Assembly (NCBI RefSeq): GCF_002899945.2
Contig: NZ_PPEG02000009.1
Location: 1-64,000 of the forward strand
Origin: Chryseobacterium viscerum
Lineage (GTDB): Bacteria > Bacteroidota > Bacteroidia > Flavobacteriales > Weeksellaceae
Length of the DNA stretch: 64,000 bases
Reading direction: 5' to 3'
Shown here: positions 1-8,609 of the stretch, piece after piece
Position numbering within the stretch: position 1 is the first letter of the stretch
Layout of the letters: every line of letters begins with the position of its first letter
Notes under the pieces: generated by a model
Seen by the model: only the letters and a program-made list of their open reading frames with translations
Database searches by the model: none
What the model was told of the DNA's origin: nothing
Program-made: the position numbers and the translations under genes

Positions 1-72
1 ATTCCGAACACAGAAGTTAAGCCCACCAGCGCCGATGGTACTGCTAACGCGGGAGAGTAGGCCGCCGCCAGT
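1..72 (+). rRNA. rrf: 5S ribosomal RNA, 3' part
   Basis: The first bases match the second half of a bacterial 5S rRNA: the conserved GAAGTTAAGCCC segment, then GCCGATGGTACTG and the GGGAGAGTAGG stem. The 5' half lies outside the window. A terminator follows directly, so this is the end of a plus-strand rRNA operon. The exact 3' end is estimated to within a few bases. Confidence 0.93.
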
Positions 73-87
73 TTTTATTTTATTTTT

Positions 88-122
88 AAAAAGTCCTTTA
101 TCATACGATAAAGGACTTTTTT
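88..122 (+). terminator. Terminator of the rRNA operon
   Basis: A 15-bp perfect stem (AAAAAGTCCTTTATC) with a 4-base ATAC loop ends in a T run. It sits 15 bases after the 5S rRNA end and is a textbook intrinsic terminator. Confidence 0.92.
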
Positions 123-271
123 GTTGTTATATACCTACACCACCCAACCTCTATAATATACTTGAGATATCCATCTCTACATCCAATCCTCCTTATCTTC
201 TATTTTCCAGCTCATTCCTCATTGCTCATTACCCATTCCTGCTGAGCCATCTTTCAATCTTTAATTGAGCT

Positions 272-306
272 TCATCATCATTATTATTATTATTATTATT
301 ATTTAT
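272..306. repeat. TCA/TTA trinucleotide microsatellite
   Basis: Three TCA units are followed by about seven TTA units. The run is not in a gene and is a candidate for slipped-strand length variation. Confidence 0.8.
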
Positions 307-331
307 TTCGGTTAATAGGATTATCCCAATG

Positions 332-429
332 ATAAGTTTTGGCTAAAGCCAGATGGAAATGGAGTTTTTGACCAGAACGGGCTTCCTTCGACTAAGCTCA
401 GGATTATAGCCCGCTCCTATTGAATATCA
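332..429. repeat. Dispersed intergenic repeat, copy 1
   Basis: The ends read ATAAGTTTTGGCTAAAGCCA (332-351) and CCCGCTCCTATTGAATATCA (410-429). Both recur, reverse-complemented and slightly diverged, at 28733-28810. The middle differs: this copy carries an insert containing CTTCGACTAAGCTCAGGA. GGCTAAAGCC is itself near-palindromic. It is probably a small non-coding mobile or REP-like element. Confidence 0.7.
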
Positions 430-467
430 TACATGGAGAATAATCAAAACTGATCAATCACATCCCG

Positions 468-507
468 AACCTCGGATCTCGAAACGCGAACCCCAACCTC
501 GGATCTC
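468..507. repeat. Direct repeat of AACCTCGGATCTC
   Basis: The 13-mer AACCTCGGATCTC occurs at 468-480 and again at 495-507, a 27-bp period. The function is unknown. Confidence 0.75.
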
Positions 508-717
508 ATAACTCATAACTTATCATTCAATAATCTATCATCGTCATTTTAAGGGCATAAACAGCTTATCATCGGTAAAAGCTATTGGTGTGTAAAAAAG
601 AAAGATAAGCCTTCAGAACCCATCTTATTTTAATCCAAAAGAAATAAAAAAACCGCTTCTATAAAGAAACGGTTCTTATTTATGGCATTTGAATTGAAAT
701 CATATTGAAAAGAAACT

Positions 718-1287
718 TTAATTTGCTCCTACTGTAAAGACTATTTGTGCACTATATGTTGCCGCAGGAATGGTTACAGAAACACCCCCTATCTCCAGCT
801 GCACATTCATGGCAGAATAGTTTACACTGTTGCCAAGACCTAATACTCCGGTAAAAGTGATCGTTGAAAGCGTTACAGAGCCGGCTTGTGGTATTTCTAT
901 AAAATTGACATTTCCACCGGAAATTGTAGCGGTACATAATACACAAAGACCGGTGATCGCTGTAGTACCACCACTTCTTTTTGCGTAAAGTTTCAAAGCA
1001 CTATTCCAGGAAGTGGGAACATAGTGCATACTGATCTTGGCACCTGCACTGCTAAGGAGATTTAGAAAAGATCCGGGTAAATTACCCGATAATGTTAATT
1101 GGCTTGGATTGTCATAAGTTCCGGTATAGTTGGTTCCAGCCTCAGTGATTGTAGGGACACTTACCGTCCAGTTAGTTCCCGCAATATTTATGGTTTGCCC
1201 CTCAAGATAGCTGCCCATTATTAAAGCAATAATGTATAGATATCTTTGTAAGAGTATTTCTCTGAGAAAAGGACTGTTGATTTTCAT
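718..1287 (-). CDS. Small secreted protein, putative fibre tip or minor subunit
   Basis: This is the last gene of the five-gene surface operon, starting 9 bases after its upstream neighbour ends. The 189-residue product has a hydrophobic N-terminal segment (about residues 16-30, ending GSYLEGQ) that looks like an export signal, with a somewhat long N-region. The rest is rich in Thr, Ser, Gly, Val and Ile, as in beta-sandwich subunits. It ends in an alternating strand, ATYSAQIVFTVGAN, which resembles the last strand of spore-coat-U or alternative-pilus subunits. A CVLC pair lies at residues 115-118. It is only distantly similar to the two subunit paralogues nearby. A tip or minor subunit role is inferred from position and composition. 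No family is firmly recognised. Confidence 0.7.
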   Translation of the reverse strand: MKINSPFLREILLQRYLYIIALIMGSYLEGQTINIAGTNWTVSVPTITEAGTNYTGTYDNPSQLTLSGNLPGSFLNLLSSAGAKISMHYVPTSWNSALKLYAKRSGGTTAITGLCVLCTATISGGNVNFIEIPQAGSVTLSTITFTGVLGLGNSVNYSAMNVQLEIGGVSVTIPAATYSAQIVFTVGAN

Positions 1288-1296
1288 TTTTAGATT

Positions 1297-1830
1297 TTAT
1301 TCTGTGATGGTATAGGTAACTATAATAGATGTATTAGCCTGTGCTTCTAAGTTAGAATAAGTATTAGTAGCGAGCGAGAAGGTAAGTGCATGGCCATTAT
1401 TAGGACCATTACCAGTATATGCCCCTCCAATACCACTAATGATTGTAACAGGAGTAGTTGTAAGAATAACCTGCCCTGAAGAAGTACCTAACGTTCCTCC
1501 GCCTGCTCCCGAAGCCGCTGCTGCCTGAAGTCTTATATTCACTCCAGGGATAAGTTTGTTAATTGATGCCGTAATTTTTCTGGTAGGCCCTGCGGAGGCA
1601 ATAGCAGAAGTGTAGTTGACCCATTTGGATGTGTTGGGAGTTGGAACCCCTAAAGCATTTCCAGCCTCAGTAGGTGCTGTAAAATTTAAAATAATATTTC
1701 CCGTAGGTTCAATATCCATTAAAGTTACTTTAGGCAATGTAAGGGTAACAGTGGTACTGGCAGTCTGGGAATAGATACAACCGGATGCAATAAAAGACAC
1801 TAGTAATAATATGGGACGGATCAAAATCAT
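1297..1830 (-). CDS. Secreted subunit-like protein B, paralogue of the operon's first gene
   Basis: The 177-residue product has a signal peptide (residues 1-22, ending IYSQ). Cys18 sits in a weak lipobox-like context, so lipidation cannot be excluded. It is clearly paralogous to the protein encoded at 5482-6060. Shared blocks are DIEP, FTAPTEAGN, IIPGV/LIPGV, GTLGTS, TIISGIG, NNGH.LT and a terminal VTYTI strand. The start codon overlaps the stop of the barrel gene by 4 bases (ATGA), which implies translational coupling. The repeated beta-rich pattern and operon context suggest a structural subunit of a surface fibre. This is inference, because no named family was recognised. Confidence 0.78.
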   Translation of the reverse strand: MILIRPILLLVSFIASGCIYSQTASTTVTLTLPKVTLMDIEPTGNIILNFTAPTEAGNALGVPTPNTSKWVNYTSAIASAGPTRKITASINKLIPGVNIRLQAAAASGAGGGTLGTSSGQVILTTTPVTIISGIGGAYTGNGPNNGHALTFSLATNTYSNLEAQANTSIIVTYTITE

Positions 1831-4580
1831 CTTTTCTTTTTTATTTCATTATATCCTACTTTTAAGGACTCCTGTTGGTATTTTATTTCTATCTGCTGTT
1901 TGACAACATTGATGCTCAATTTCTTTGTTTCTGTAGGTTTTAAAGTAAACTGAAACTTGTCTGTTGAAATTTTATAGCGCTTATCCAGACCATTGCGGTA
2001 CACTTTTACAATCCAATCCCCTGGTCGGAGATAAGTGAAATCAAAGTCGTCCCCAATGAAGCAGATCTTACGATAAGTCTGGTCATTACTGGTGGCTTCT
2101 ACAATGATACTTTCCCTTTTCTTCTTTCCTTTTATAGCCTGCAGCTGTTCAATATCCGTTTTATCTTTTTCTCCAGTTTCAAGGAACTGAATATGTCCTT
2201 GAACATTAGCGGCAGTTGTTAATCCGAAATTTAAAGTATTTTCTTTATTAATAAGCGATATTGCCGCTGGAAAAGTTTGGGTCGGAATATCACTGATATC
2301 CGTCGTTGATCGGTCTATCTCCAGAAAATAATTGCCCGGGATAACATTTTTAAATAAATAATTGCCTTCTTTATCTGTAATTGACAAATAACTTCCGAGC
2401 ATCAATTTTATTCCCTCAGTTTTTTTGATGCCCAGATTACTGATATTACCCGTTAAAGTTACATATTCAGCCGTTTTCTGTACCGGAATATTAGGGCGCC
2501 ATGTATACCGCATTGAAAATATAAAATCCTTATTTCCTATTTCTCCTCTTTGTAATGAATATCTGCCTGAAAGATCAAGTTCATTTCCCGGGAATAATTG
2601 CTGATGGAACAAAAGTTCAAATAAATTCCTGTCTTTGAAATACTCTTCCGGCATATAATTGTTCTGATAAAAAAGGCTTAAGCTGGTCTTGTCAGAAAAC
2701 CGGCTGAAGATTCTTGCTCCATAATAAAAGTTTTTCTGATTTTCGAGCTGATATCTTGAACTGATGGCATAGCTTCCAAATAGATTAAAGGAAGTTCTGA
2801 ATTTCTGAAATGAGAGATTAGCAGAATAGAAACTAGAGTTGCCGCTAAATCCAAGAAGGTAATTATCTGTTTTCCCAAACTGCCCGTCAAGATTTATCTG
2901 GAATACACCTATCTGTTGATTAATACTGATTTTAAAATACCGTTCATAATAATCAAACTGTTTAGGTTCCAAACGATCCTTGTAAGTTTGATAGCCGTTA
3001 TTAAGGATGATAAAACCACTAGGCATATATTTGTATTGTAGCCCATATTGGACATATTTTCGATAAGGTGCTGCCAGTAATAAGGTATCCCGTTGAAAAT
3101 TTTTGGCGTCCTGCATATAATTGGCAAAAACACTCAGCTTTTTAGAAATATTGTAATAAATATTACCGTTAAAAGTATTGGTATTCGTGAAATATCCTGC
3201 AAACTCAGGGCTTGCTTTCATATACATTAAGCTTCCATTGAATCTTTCAAAATTAGCTTCGGCCTGAACGATATAAGCTGTACCATCTGTTTTTTTTGTT
3301 GTACTGTATGCTGCTTCACCGGAAAGATTAATATTTTTTGTGATTTTAAATTTTCCTTTAGCATAAGGAAGATGGGCATCAGAGTCTAGCCTTACATCAC
3401 TGTAATTGATCTCTCCCTTTCTGGGGGTCTTGTAAAGATATCCTACAGAAATTTGAGACTCTTTTCTGATCTTGAAAGCTGAATAGAAATTAAACTCATC
3501 TTTTATATCCCTGAAAAATCTGGGATGGTTGTAAAAACCACCGAAACTTACTTTATTAAAATCATATCGAACTTCTGCTCCTCGGCCATATCTTGCAAAC
3601 TCTGTGAGGTATGAAGAAGAATAAGTTTTGTCACCAAGATGAACCGAAAATTTATCCCGTTTATAATTCACGAAATACTCCTCATATTGAGTAAATGTAT
3701 TGAGCTCTATAGGATTGTGCGTGACAGCACGGAATTCAATCTGGTTTTTATTGTCCTTATCAAGTGTTCCCTTACCGTAGATTTCTCCCTGAAAACCATC
3801 ATTATACACTCCCATATTCTGCATTCCAATGAAAGATAACGAAACAGCAACGGGAAGCCTGTGATAAATGTCGTTTTCAGATGGTTTTACTGATATCACC
3901 TGAGTGCTTATATAGACACTCTGATTGTCTTTGAAATTACCTTTCGAATAGACCGAAAGATTAAGGTTCTGAAATTCGTTTTGGGAAAGTTCAGGATTTG
4001 TTGCTTTGTGAATCGTTATGATTTTTGAGTCATTGGGTGCCAATACTAATGATGATTCATTATCAACAATCGCATTTTTACTTTCCAAGATAATATCTTC
4101 TGTTACATTGCCATTATTTTTTAAAAGAAAAGAAGCGCGGATAGTTTCTCCAGCCCTTACAAACTCTGGCGAATTCAAAGCTGTGACAGATATATTCCGG
4201 TTTCCGGAAACCGTTATTTTTGAAGTTTTTGCAAAGGATATTCCATTATTTCTGTCTGTAATATTCAACGTTACAGAATAAATACCCTGACCAGTTTCTG
4301 TTGCAATACGTAAAGGAACCAGATAGACTGATACTTCATGAGCAGCAATTTGAAGTTCTCCTTTTGCTAAAATTGGGATGATATGTGGACTTGAGGTACC
4401 CACAGAAATATCATATGTCCTGTTTTCAGCTGAATTATTTTCTAATGTGAATGGGATAGAAGTAGACATTCCCGGTAATAAACTATCTTTTTTACTCATC
4501 AATCGGTTAGATTGCTGTTGAGAAAAAATAAATACCGGGAATAATGATATAATAATAAATAAAGTCCAAGTTCTAATCAT
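1827..4580 (-). CDS. Outer-membrane beta-barrel protein with Ig-like flanking domains, usher-like
   Basis: The 917-residue product has a signal peptide at about 1-20. Two Ig-like or NEW3-like domains cover about 25-240 (for example LLPGMSTSIPFTLENN and ISVTALNSPEFVRAGETIRA). A long region of alternating aromatic/polar strands at about 245-715 is typical of a large outer-membrane barrel. A carboxypeptidase-regulatory-like domain (TDKEGNYLFKNVIPGNYFLE, about 750) follows, and then a final beta domain. A periplasmic N-domain, a barrel and Ig-like C-domains is the overall layout of pilus ushers. I see no classical usher signature and no obvious plug insert, so usher function is inferred from layout and from the adjacent chaperone and subunits. 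The start overlaps the chaperone stop by 8 bases. Confidence 0.8.
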   Translation of the reverse strand: MIRTWTLFIIISLFPVFIFSQQQSNRLMSKKDSLLPGMSTSIPFTLENNSAENRTYDISVGTSSPHIIPILAKGELQIAAHEVSVYLVPLRIATETGQGIYSVTLNITDRNNGISFAKTSKITVSGNRNISVTALNSPEFVRAGETIRASFLLKNNGNVTEDIILESKNAIVDNESSLVLAPNDSKIITIHKATNPELSQNEFQNLNLSVYSKGNFKDNQSVYISTQVISVKPSENDIYHRLPVAVSLSFIGMQNMGVYNDGFQGEIYGKGTLDKDNKNQIEFRAVTHNPIELNTFTQYEEYFVNYKRDKFSVHLGDKTYSSSYLTEFARYGRGAEVRYDFNKVSFGGFYNHPRFFRDIKDEFNFYSAFKIRKESQISVGYLYKTPRKGEINYSDVRLDSDAHLPYAKGKFKITKNINLSGEAAYSTTKKTDGTAYIVQAEANFERFNGSLMYMKASPEFAGYFTNTNTFNGNIYYNISKKLSVFANYMQDAKNFQRDTLLLAAPYRKYVQYGLQYKYMPSGFIILNNGYQTYKDRLEPKQFDYYERYFKISINQQIGVFQINLDGQFGKTDNYLLGFSGNSSFYSANLSFQKFRTSFNLFGSYAISSRYQLENQKNFYYGARIFSRFSDKTSLSLFYQNNYMPEEYFKDRNLFELLFHQQLFPGNELDLSGRYSLQRGEIGNKDFIFSMRYTWRPNIPVQKTAEYVTLTGNISNLGIKKTEGIKLMLGSYLSITDKEGNYLFKNVIPGNYFLEIDRSTTDISDIPTQTFPAAISLINKENTLNFGLTTAANVQGHIQFLETGEKDKTDIEQLQAIKGKKKRESIIVEATSNDQTYRKICFIGDDFDFTYLRPGDWIVKVYRNGLDKRYKISTDKFQFTLKPTETKKLSINVVKQQIEIKYQQESLKVGYNEIKKKR

Positions 4581-5379
4581 TTTTTACTTCTAATTCCACA
4601 TTGAGTGCAAATGCATTCTCCTCTTCATCAGTTGCTATAATTGCTGCTTTATATTTTTCAGGAGGTACTTTACTGATATCAATGTAAAATGTTTTGGACG
4701 TATTGGGCAGCAGTCCCATAGTTAAACTTGAATACGTACCTAATTTTTCCCCCGTCTTACGATTATAGATTTCAATAGCCGTTGTTGGTTTACAATAAAG
4801 ATTGCCATTGTTTGCAATGGCCACCATTACAGTCTGCTTTCCCTCTTGTTTTTCTACTTTTACGCTTTCAAACTTAAGGATTGGCTTGGCTTTTTCTGTT
4901 TCAGAATCTGTAATGATCTGTATAGCATATCGTATAACAGAAGTAATGTTTACTCCTGCTTTATTGTCACTAGGCTTTATGTCCTCCACCGGTTCTACAA
5001 TGATGACACTCCAATAGCTTCCGGGATCAATGGCTTGATTGGGAACCGTAATTTCATAAAATACCTCTGTTTTCTCCTTACCTTTAAGAGTAACCAGGTT
5101 GGTATTAAGTTTTACCCATTCTCCATTAGAACGTTTATTGGTATGCAGTGCTGTGTAGTTGATAGTTCCGTCAGCCTGGTAGGTGAAGTCCTGTAAAAAC
5201 AATTTTACACTTTGAGGATTTTTGCTTGTATTTTCAATGGCAACTTTTCCTTTGTAGACCTTTCCGTTTTCAATTTTGTAAGAATGCGTAAGCCCGTTGA
5301 GAATCACAATACCGGCATGTAAAAAGCTGAACTGCAATATCAGGGTGATCAAAAGAAGAATACGCTTTATCATCATCAT
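4573..5379 (-). CDS. Periplasmic PapD-like (two Ig domain) chaperone
   Basis: The 268-residue product has a signal peptide (MMMIKRILLL...FLHA, about 1-22) and two predicted immunoglobulin-like domains (about 23-150 and 160-268). The first contains GKVAIENTSKNPQSVKLFLQ and GSYWSVIIVEP, the pattern of PapD- or DUF916-like proteins that bind exposed strands of surface subunits. The second has VAIANNGNLYCKP and a closing LNVELEV strand. It lies between a subunit gene and the barrel gene and overlaps the latter by 8 bases. The likely job is to hold subunits in the periplasm and deliver them to the barrel. Family assignment is by fold pattern, not by exact motif. Confidence 0.78.
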   Translation of the reverse strand: MMMIKRILLLITLILQFSFLHAGIVILNGLTHSYKIENGKVYKGKVAIENTSKNPQSVKLFLQDFTYQADGTINYTALHTNKRSNGEWVKLNTNLVTLKGKEKTEVFYEITVPNQAIDPGSYWSVIIVEPVEDIKPSDNKAGVNITSVIRYAIQIITDSETEKAKPILKFESVKVEKQEGKQTVMVAIANNGNLYCKPTTAIEIYNRKTGEKLGTYSSLTMGLLPNTSKTFYIDISKVPPEKYKAAIIATDEEENAFALNVELEVKND

Positions 5380-5481
5380 TATTTAAAGTTTGGAGTTAAT
5401 CATTAATAATACAAAACCAGGAAGAAACTGAATGTCAGCTTCTTCTTGTTTTCGAATGCAGAAAAGAATTTTATTTAAATT

Positions 5482-6060
5482 CTAATTATCTGATATTGTA
5501 TACGTAACGGTAGCTACTACAGTAGCTGTTGCCTGTAAGTCTGCATAAGCTGCCACCCCTCCAGGGCCGCTTCCTGCAGCAAGAGCATACGTAAGATTGT
5601 GGCCGTTATTAGCTCCATTTCCTGTAAAAGCACTTCCAATTCCAGAAATAATAGTCTGGTCACTACCAGTTAATGTAAGCAGACCTGCAGAAGTTCCTAA
5701 TGTACCTGCTCCTGCTCCGGTGGCAGCCGCCGCCGTTACATGAAGATCTACTCCAGGAATGATAGCGTTCATTTTTACGCTTACGTTACGGGTAGGATCT
5801 GCCACAGATTTAATAGAAGAGTAATTAAGCCATAAAGTAGTATTGGCCGTAGCTGGAATAATAGGATTTCCTGCTTCTGTAGGCGCTGTAAATCCAAGAA
5901 TAATATTTTTCGTGGCAGCCGGTTCAATATCTACCAATGCAACTTCGGGAATAGAAATGGTAACCGTGTGGTTATCTGTAGCAAGGTCTTGGGCGCTCAG
6001 ATTCCCAGACAGAGCAAACGCAAATAATGACATTGCAATAGTTAAATTTAATTTTTTCAT
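5482..6060 (-). CDS. Secreted subunit-like protein A, putative major fibre subunit
   Basis: This first gene of the operon encodes 192 residues with a clean signal peptide (MKKLNLTIAMSLFAFALSGN then LSAQ). The mature part is Ala/Thr/Gly-rich, has no cysteine and is beta-structured. It shares several blocks with protein B (FTAPTEAGN, GTLGTSAG, TIISGIGSAFTGNGANNGH, VTYTI). Being first in the operon, with a 102-base gap before the chaperone gene, fits an abundant major subunit whose message may be separately stabilised. The function is inferred. An adhesin or cell-surface matrix protein is the alternative. Confidence 0.8.
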   Translation of the reverse strand: MKKLNLTIAMSLFAFALSGNLSAQDLATDNHTVTISIPEVALVDIEPAATKNIILGFTAPTEAGNPIIPATANTTLWLNYSSIKSVADPTRNVSVKMNAIIPGVDLHVTAAAATGAGAGTLGTSAGLLTLTGSDQTIISGIGSAFTGNGANNGHNLTYALAAGSGPGGVAAYADLQATATVVATVTYTISDN

Positions 6061-6193
6061 GATACTGATAATTAGTTAAGTGAATATAACAAAATTCAGT
6101 ATAATTTGAAAAAAATATATGATAATTTTTATATTGATGCTTATTTGCGTTATGTAATGCATTATAATTGAAAGATGTTTTAAAGATAACTCA

Positions 6194-6226
6194 AAAAAAG
6201 ACCTGTACTTTTTGGTACAGGTTTTT
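6194..6226 (-). terminator. Terminator after the phospholipase C gene
   Basis: The stem AAACCTGTAC/GTACAGGT(C)TTT has a short A/T loop, and read on the minus strand it ends in a T run. It lies 22 bases beyond the stop at 6248. Confidence 0.85.
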
Positions 6227-6247
6227 GTAGATATTTGAATCTTTTTT

Positions 6248-8599
6248 TTATGCCCAATGCGGATCAGATACAGAAACTTTTCCGGTCTCTATTCTTCCTG
6301 CAAAATGCCATAGATGATCGTTTAGCGTTAATTTCAAATCATACCAGCCTTTATTTTTATCAAGATCGATACTGATTTTTTCTTCCGGTTTTTGTACAGA
6401 AATTGTTTTTTTAGTTTTTCCGTACAGATCTTCCATGCTTATGGAAATATTTTTGCTTTTGTGGTTTCTGATAATCAGTTCAATCTGATTTTTTGAAGTC
6501 ATATTTAGCAAAACTATCTCTAATTCTGGAATATTGCTTCCCTTAAACTTCCTGAAAAAGCCATTGGGACCGAAAACTTCATACTCATATGCTCCGGAAT
6601 GTACAGCATGGGACAATTCCTGCTTTGCATATAATGCATATGAAAAATGATAATGAGTACTGTTGAATTGAGTTCTGTCATAGATAAGCAAAGGAACTCC
6701 ATTCTCTTTTAAATTGCTCATTTTTATATTCCCGCCTTCCAGATTGACATGAAAATGATAAGGCAGCGGATTAGATGGTTTCAGCCCTCTTTCCTGAATT
6801 TCAAGTAAATGATTATTAAGCTCACTTTCAGAATACCATTTTAAATTGGGAACAGGTTTGTTTTTGGCTGCATTGATGGTTTTAGTATACTCTTTCTGAT
6901 CCAGATAATTCATCTGTGGAGCTTTTACACTGGAAGAATTGAAGGCAGAGGTAAGATCTCCGCATACCGCTCTTCTCCAGTCACTGATATTGTCAACATG
7001 AACATTCTTACTGAATTTTTTCATGATAAATTTCTCCAGAAACTGCAGCACAGACGTGTGATCTGAAACTTCAGAATTGACAAAACCTCCTTTTGTCCAT
7101 GGTGAAGCGATGATCATGGGAACTCTATACCCAAGACCTACGGTTCCTTCAATTTTTTCATAATTTTTTAATGAAGGATTTGACATATATTCCTGAGATT
7201 GATCTACATATTCTACTCCTTCTTTCCCATTCATATCCACAGGCTGGCTTGGATTCACCGGTGGTGCAAAAGGAAGAACGTGATCAAAATACCCGTCATT
7301 TTCATCATAATTGATGATAAATATTGTTTTTTTCCAGGTTTCAGGATCTTTGGTAAGAATATTCAACACCTCAGAAATATACCATGCCCCATACCATGGC
7401 GATCCCGGGTGATCAGAGAAATGTTCGGGAGCTACCAGCCAGGAAACCAGTGGAAGTTTTTTCTCTTCCACATCTTTACGGAACTGGAACAATACATCAC
7501 CTTCCGGAACAACCAGTCGTTCTCCGTTTTCATCCTTTCCGATTTCCAGATTCCAGTAATCGGGGTCGTTTGCATTGGTCGTGAAAGCTTTTTCATGAAG
7601 GTTTTTTTCCTCTTTTGAAAGCTTTGAATAATTATCCGGATGGTATTTTACCTGATCTTCCTGAACTTCGGCCATCATGGCTTCCAGTCTTTCTTTCTGC
7701 TTAGGATTTTTTTCAATCTCCTGTTTCAGATAAGCTATGATATTAGGGATATTCTGATAATATCCTTTTGAAAACTTTACGTTGAATTTTGAAAACCATT
7801 CAATCGGATTGTCAGTGAAATTACTTAGCCAGGCTTCCTCTTCTCCGGACATTCCTTTTGGAAGGCTTATTTCATTCTGATAAATTCTCCACGAAACATT
7901 CTGCTGTTCCAAAATCTCCGGGAAACTTTTCCATTTTGCCTGTTTCGTTTTGTCATAATCAATATTTTCGTTGACAACATTGGCTTTTACTTTTCCGTTT
8001 TGCTCTTCTCTTAATGTTCCGGACCATAGGAACAATCTGTTTGGAGTAGTTCCGGTAAGGGATGAGCAGAAATACTGATCGAATATGGTAAAGGCATCGG
8101 CCAGCTGATAATAGAACGGAAGATCCTCACGGTTGTAATACCCTAATGTCAACGGAATATTTTTATAATCTTTATTTCCTGAAGCTTTAGCCTGAAGCCA
8201 CTGGTCATATTTTCCTTTGTTCAGAGCTTTTTGTTGATCTGCCCATGAGTGGGGCAGGGAACTCATCCAGGTTGATTTTGTATTTCTTAAATCCAGACGG
8301 GCAGGAGATGCATATTTTCCTTCGTCATTCTTTTGAAAGAAAACGGAATGTCCATCCTGCTTTACAAAAGCTCTTTTATCCAGGAAACCCCTCACTCCTT
8401 TGAGGGCCCCAAAAGCATGGTCAAATGAGCGGTTCTCCTGCATCAGGATTACGACATGTTCTGCATCAAAAAATGTAGACTGGGCAGCCGGATCAATGGC
8501 TAAAGCTTTTAAAATGGAAGGATGAAGAACACTTGAAGTTCCCAATCCTGCTAATAAAAGACTTGATTTCTCTAAAAATTCTCTTCTGTTCATATTCAA
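6248..8599 (-). CDS. plcC: Phosphocholine-specific phospholipase C, Tat-exported
   Basis: The product hydrolyses phosphatidylcholine-type lipids to diacylglycerol and phosphocholine. Its 783 residues fit the family length. The N-terminus has a twin-arginine signal (NRREFLEKS at 4-12, then a Leu/Ala stretch), as in PlcH/PlcN-type enzymes. Metal-site and active-site motifs of the acid-phosphatase/PLC superfamily are visible: QENRSFDH (54-61), SLTGTTPNR with the Thr nucleophile candidate (180-188), NYDENDGYFDH (about 415) and SDHTSVLQFLEKF (about 530). The C-terminal part (about 610-783) holds the two small beta domains typical of the family. A hairpin separates the gene from the SusC/SusD pair upstream, suggesting a phospholipid-scavenging unit. 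A second ATG two codons in is possible. Confidence 0.93.
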   Translation of the reverse strand: MNMNRREFLEKSSLLLAGLGTSSVLHPSILKALAIDPAAQSTFFDAEHVVILMQENRSFDHAFGALKGVRGFLDKRAFVKQDGHSVFFQKNDEGKYASPARLDLRNTKSTWMSSLPHSWADQQKALNKGKYDQWLQAKASGNKDYKNIPLTLGYYNREDLPFYYQLADAFTIFDQYFCSSLTGTTPNRLFLWSGTLREEQNGKVKANVVNENIDYDKTKQAKWKSFPEILEQQNVSWRIYQNEISLPKGMSGEEEAWLSNFTDNPIEWFSKFNVKFSKGYYQNIPNIIAYLKQEIEKNPKQKERLEAMMAEVQEDQVKYHPDNYSKLSKEEKNLHEKAFTTNANDPDYWNLEIGKDENGERLVVPEGDVLFQFRKDVEEKKLPLVSWLVAPEHFSDHPGSPWYGAWYISEVLNILTKDPETWKKTIFIINYDENDGYFDHVLPFAPPVNPSQPVDMNGKEGVEYVDQSQEYMSNPSLKNYEKIEGTVGLGYRVPMIIASPWTKGGFVNSEVSDHTSVLQFLEKFIMKKFSKNVHVDNISDWRRAVCGDLTSAFNSSSVKAPQMNYLDQKEYTKTINAAKNKPVPNLKWYSESELNNHLLEIQERGLKPSNPLPYHFHVNLEGGNIKMSNLKENGVPLLIYDRTQFNSTHYHFSYALYAKQELSHAVHSGAYEYEVFGPNGFFRKFKGSNIPELEIVLLNMTSKNQIELIIRNHKSKNISISMEDLYGKTKKTISVQKPEEKISIDLDKNKGWYDLKLTLNDHLWHFAGRIETGKVSVSDPHWA

Positions 8600-8609
8600 T
8601 CGTAATAAG

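Larger units (their letters stand above)
123..717. other. 595-bp gene-free spacer after the rRNA operon
   Basis: No open frame here has a plausible start site or protein composition. The stretch holds a TCA/TTA trinucleotide run, a dispersed intergenic repeat related to one near 28733-28810, and a direct repeat with 27-bp period at 468-507. These are listed separately. Near 641-680 is an imperfect AAACCGCTTCT/AGAAACGGTT hairpin, probably the terminator of the minus-strand operon that ends at 718. Confidence 0.7.

Noticed and set aside
35..268. 77-residue plus-strand frame after the 5S rRNA
   Set aside because: It begins inside the 5S rRNA, runs through a terminator and a simple repeat, and has no ribosome-binding context or protein-like composition.
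272..507. CRISPR array
   Set aside because: The repeats are a trinucleotide run and a single 13-base pair, with no repeat-spacer pattern and no cas genes.
4846..5196. Plus-strand frame over the chaperone gene
   Set aside because: It is the reverse complement shadow of a well-supported minus-strand gene and has no plausible start region.
7199..7618. 139-residue plus-strand frame inside phospholipase C
   Set aside because: It is a shadow of the phospholipase gene, with aromatic/basic shadow composition.
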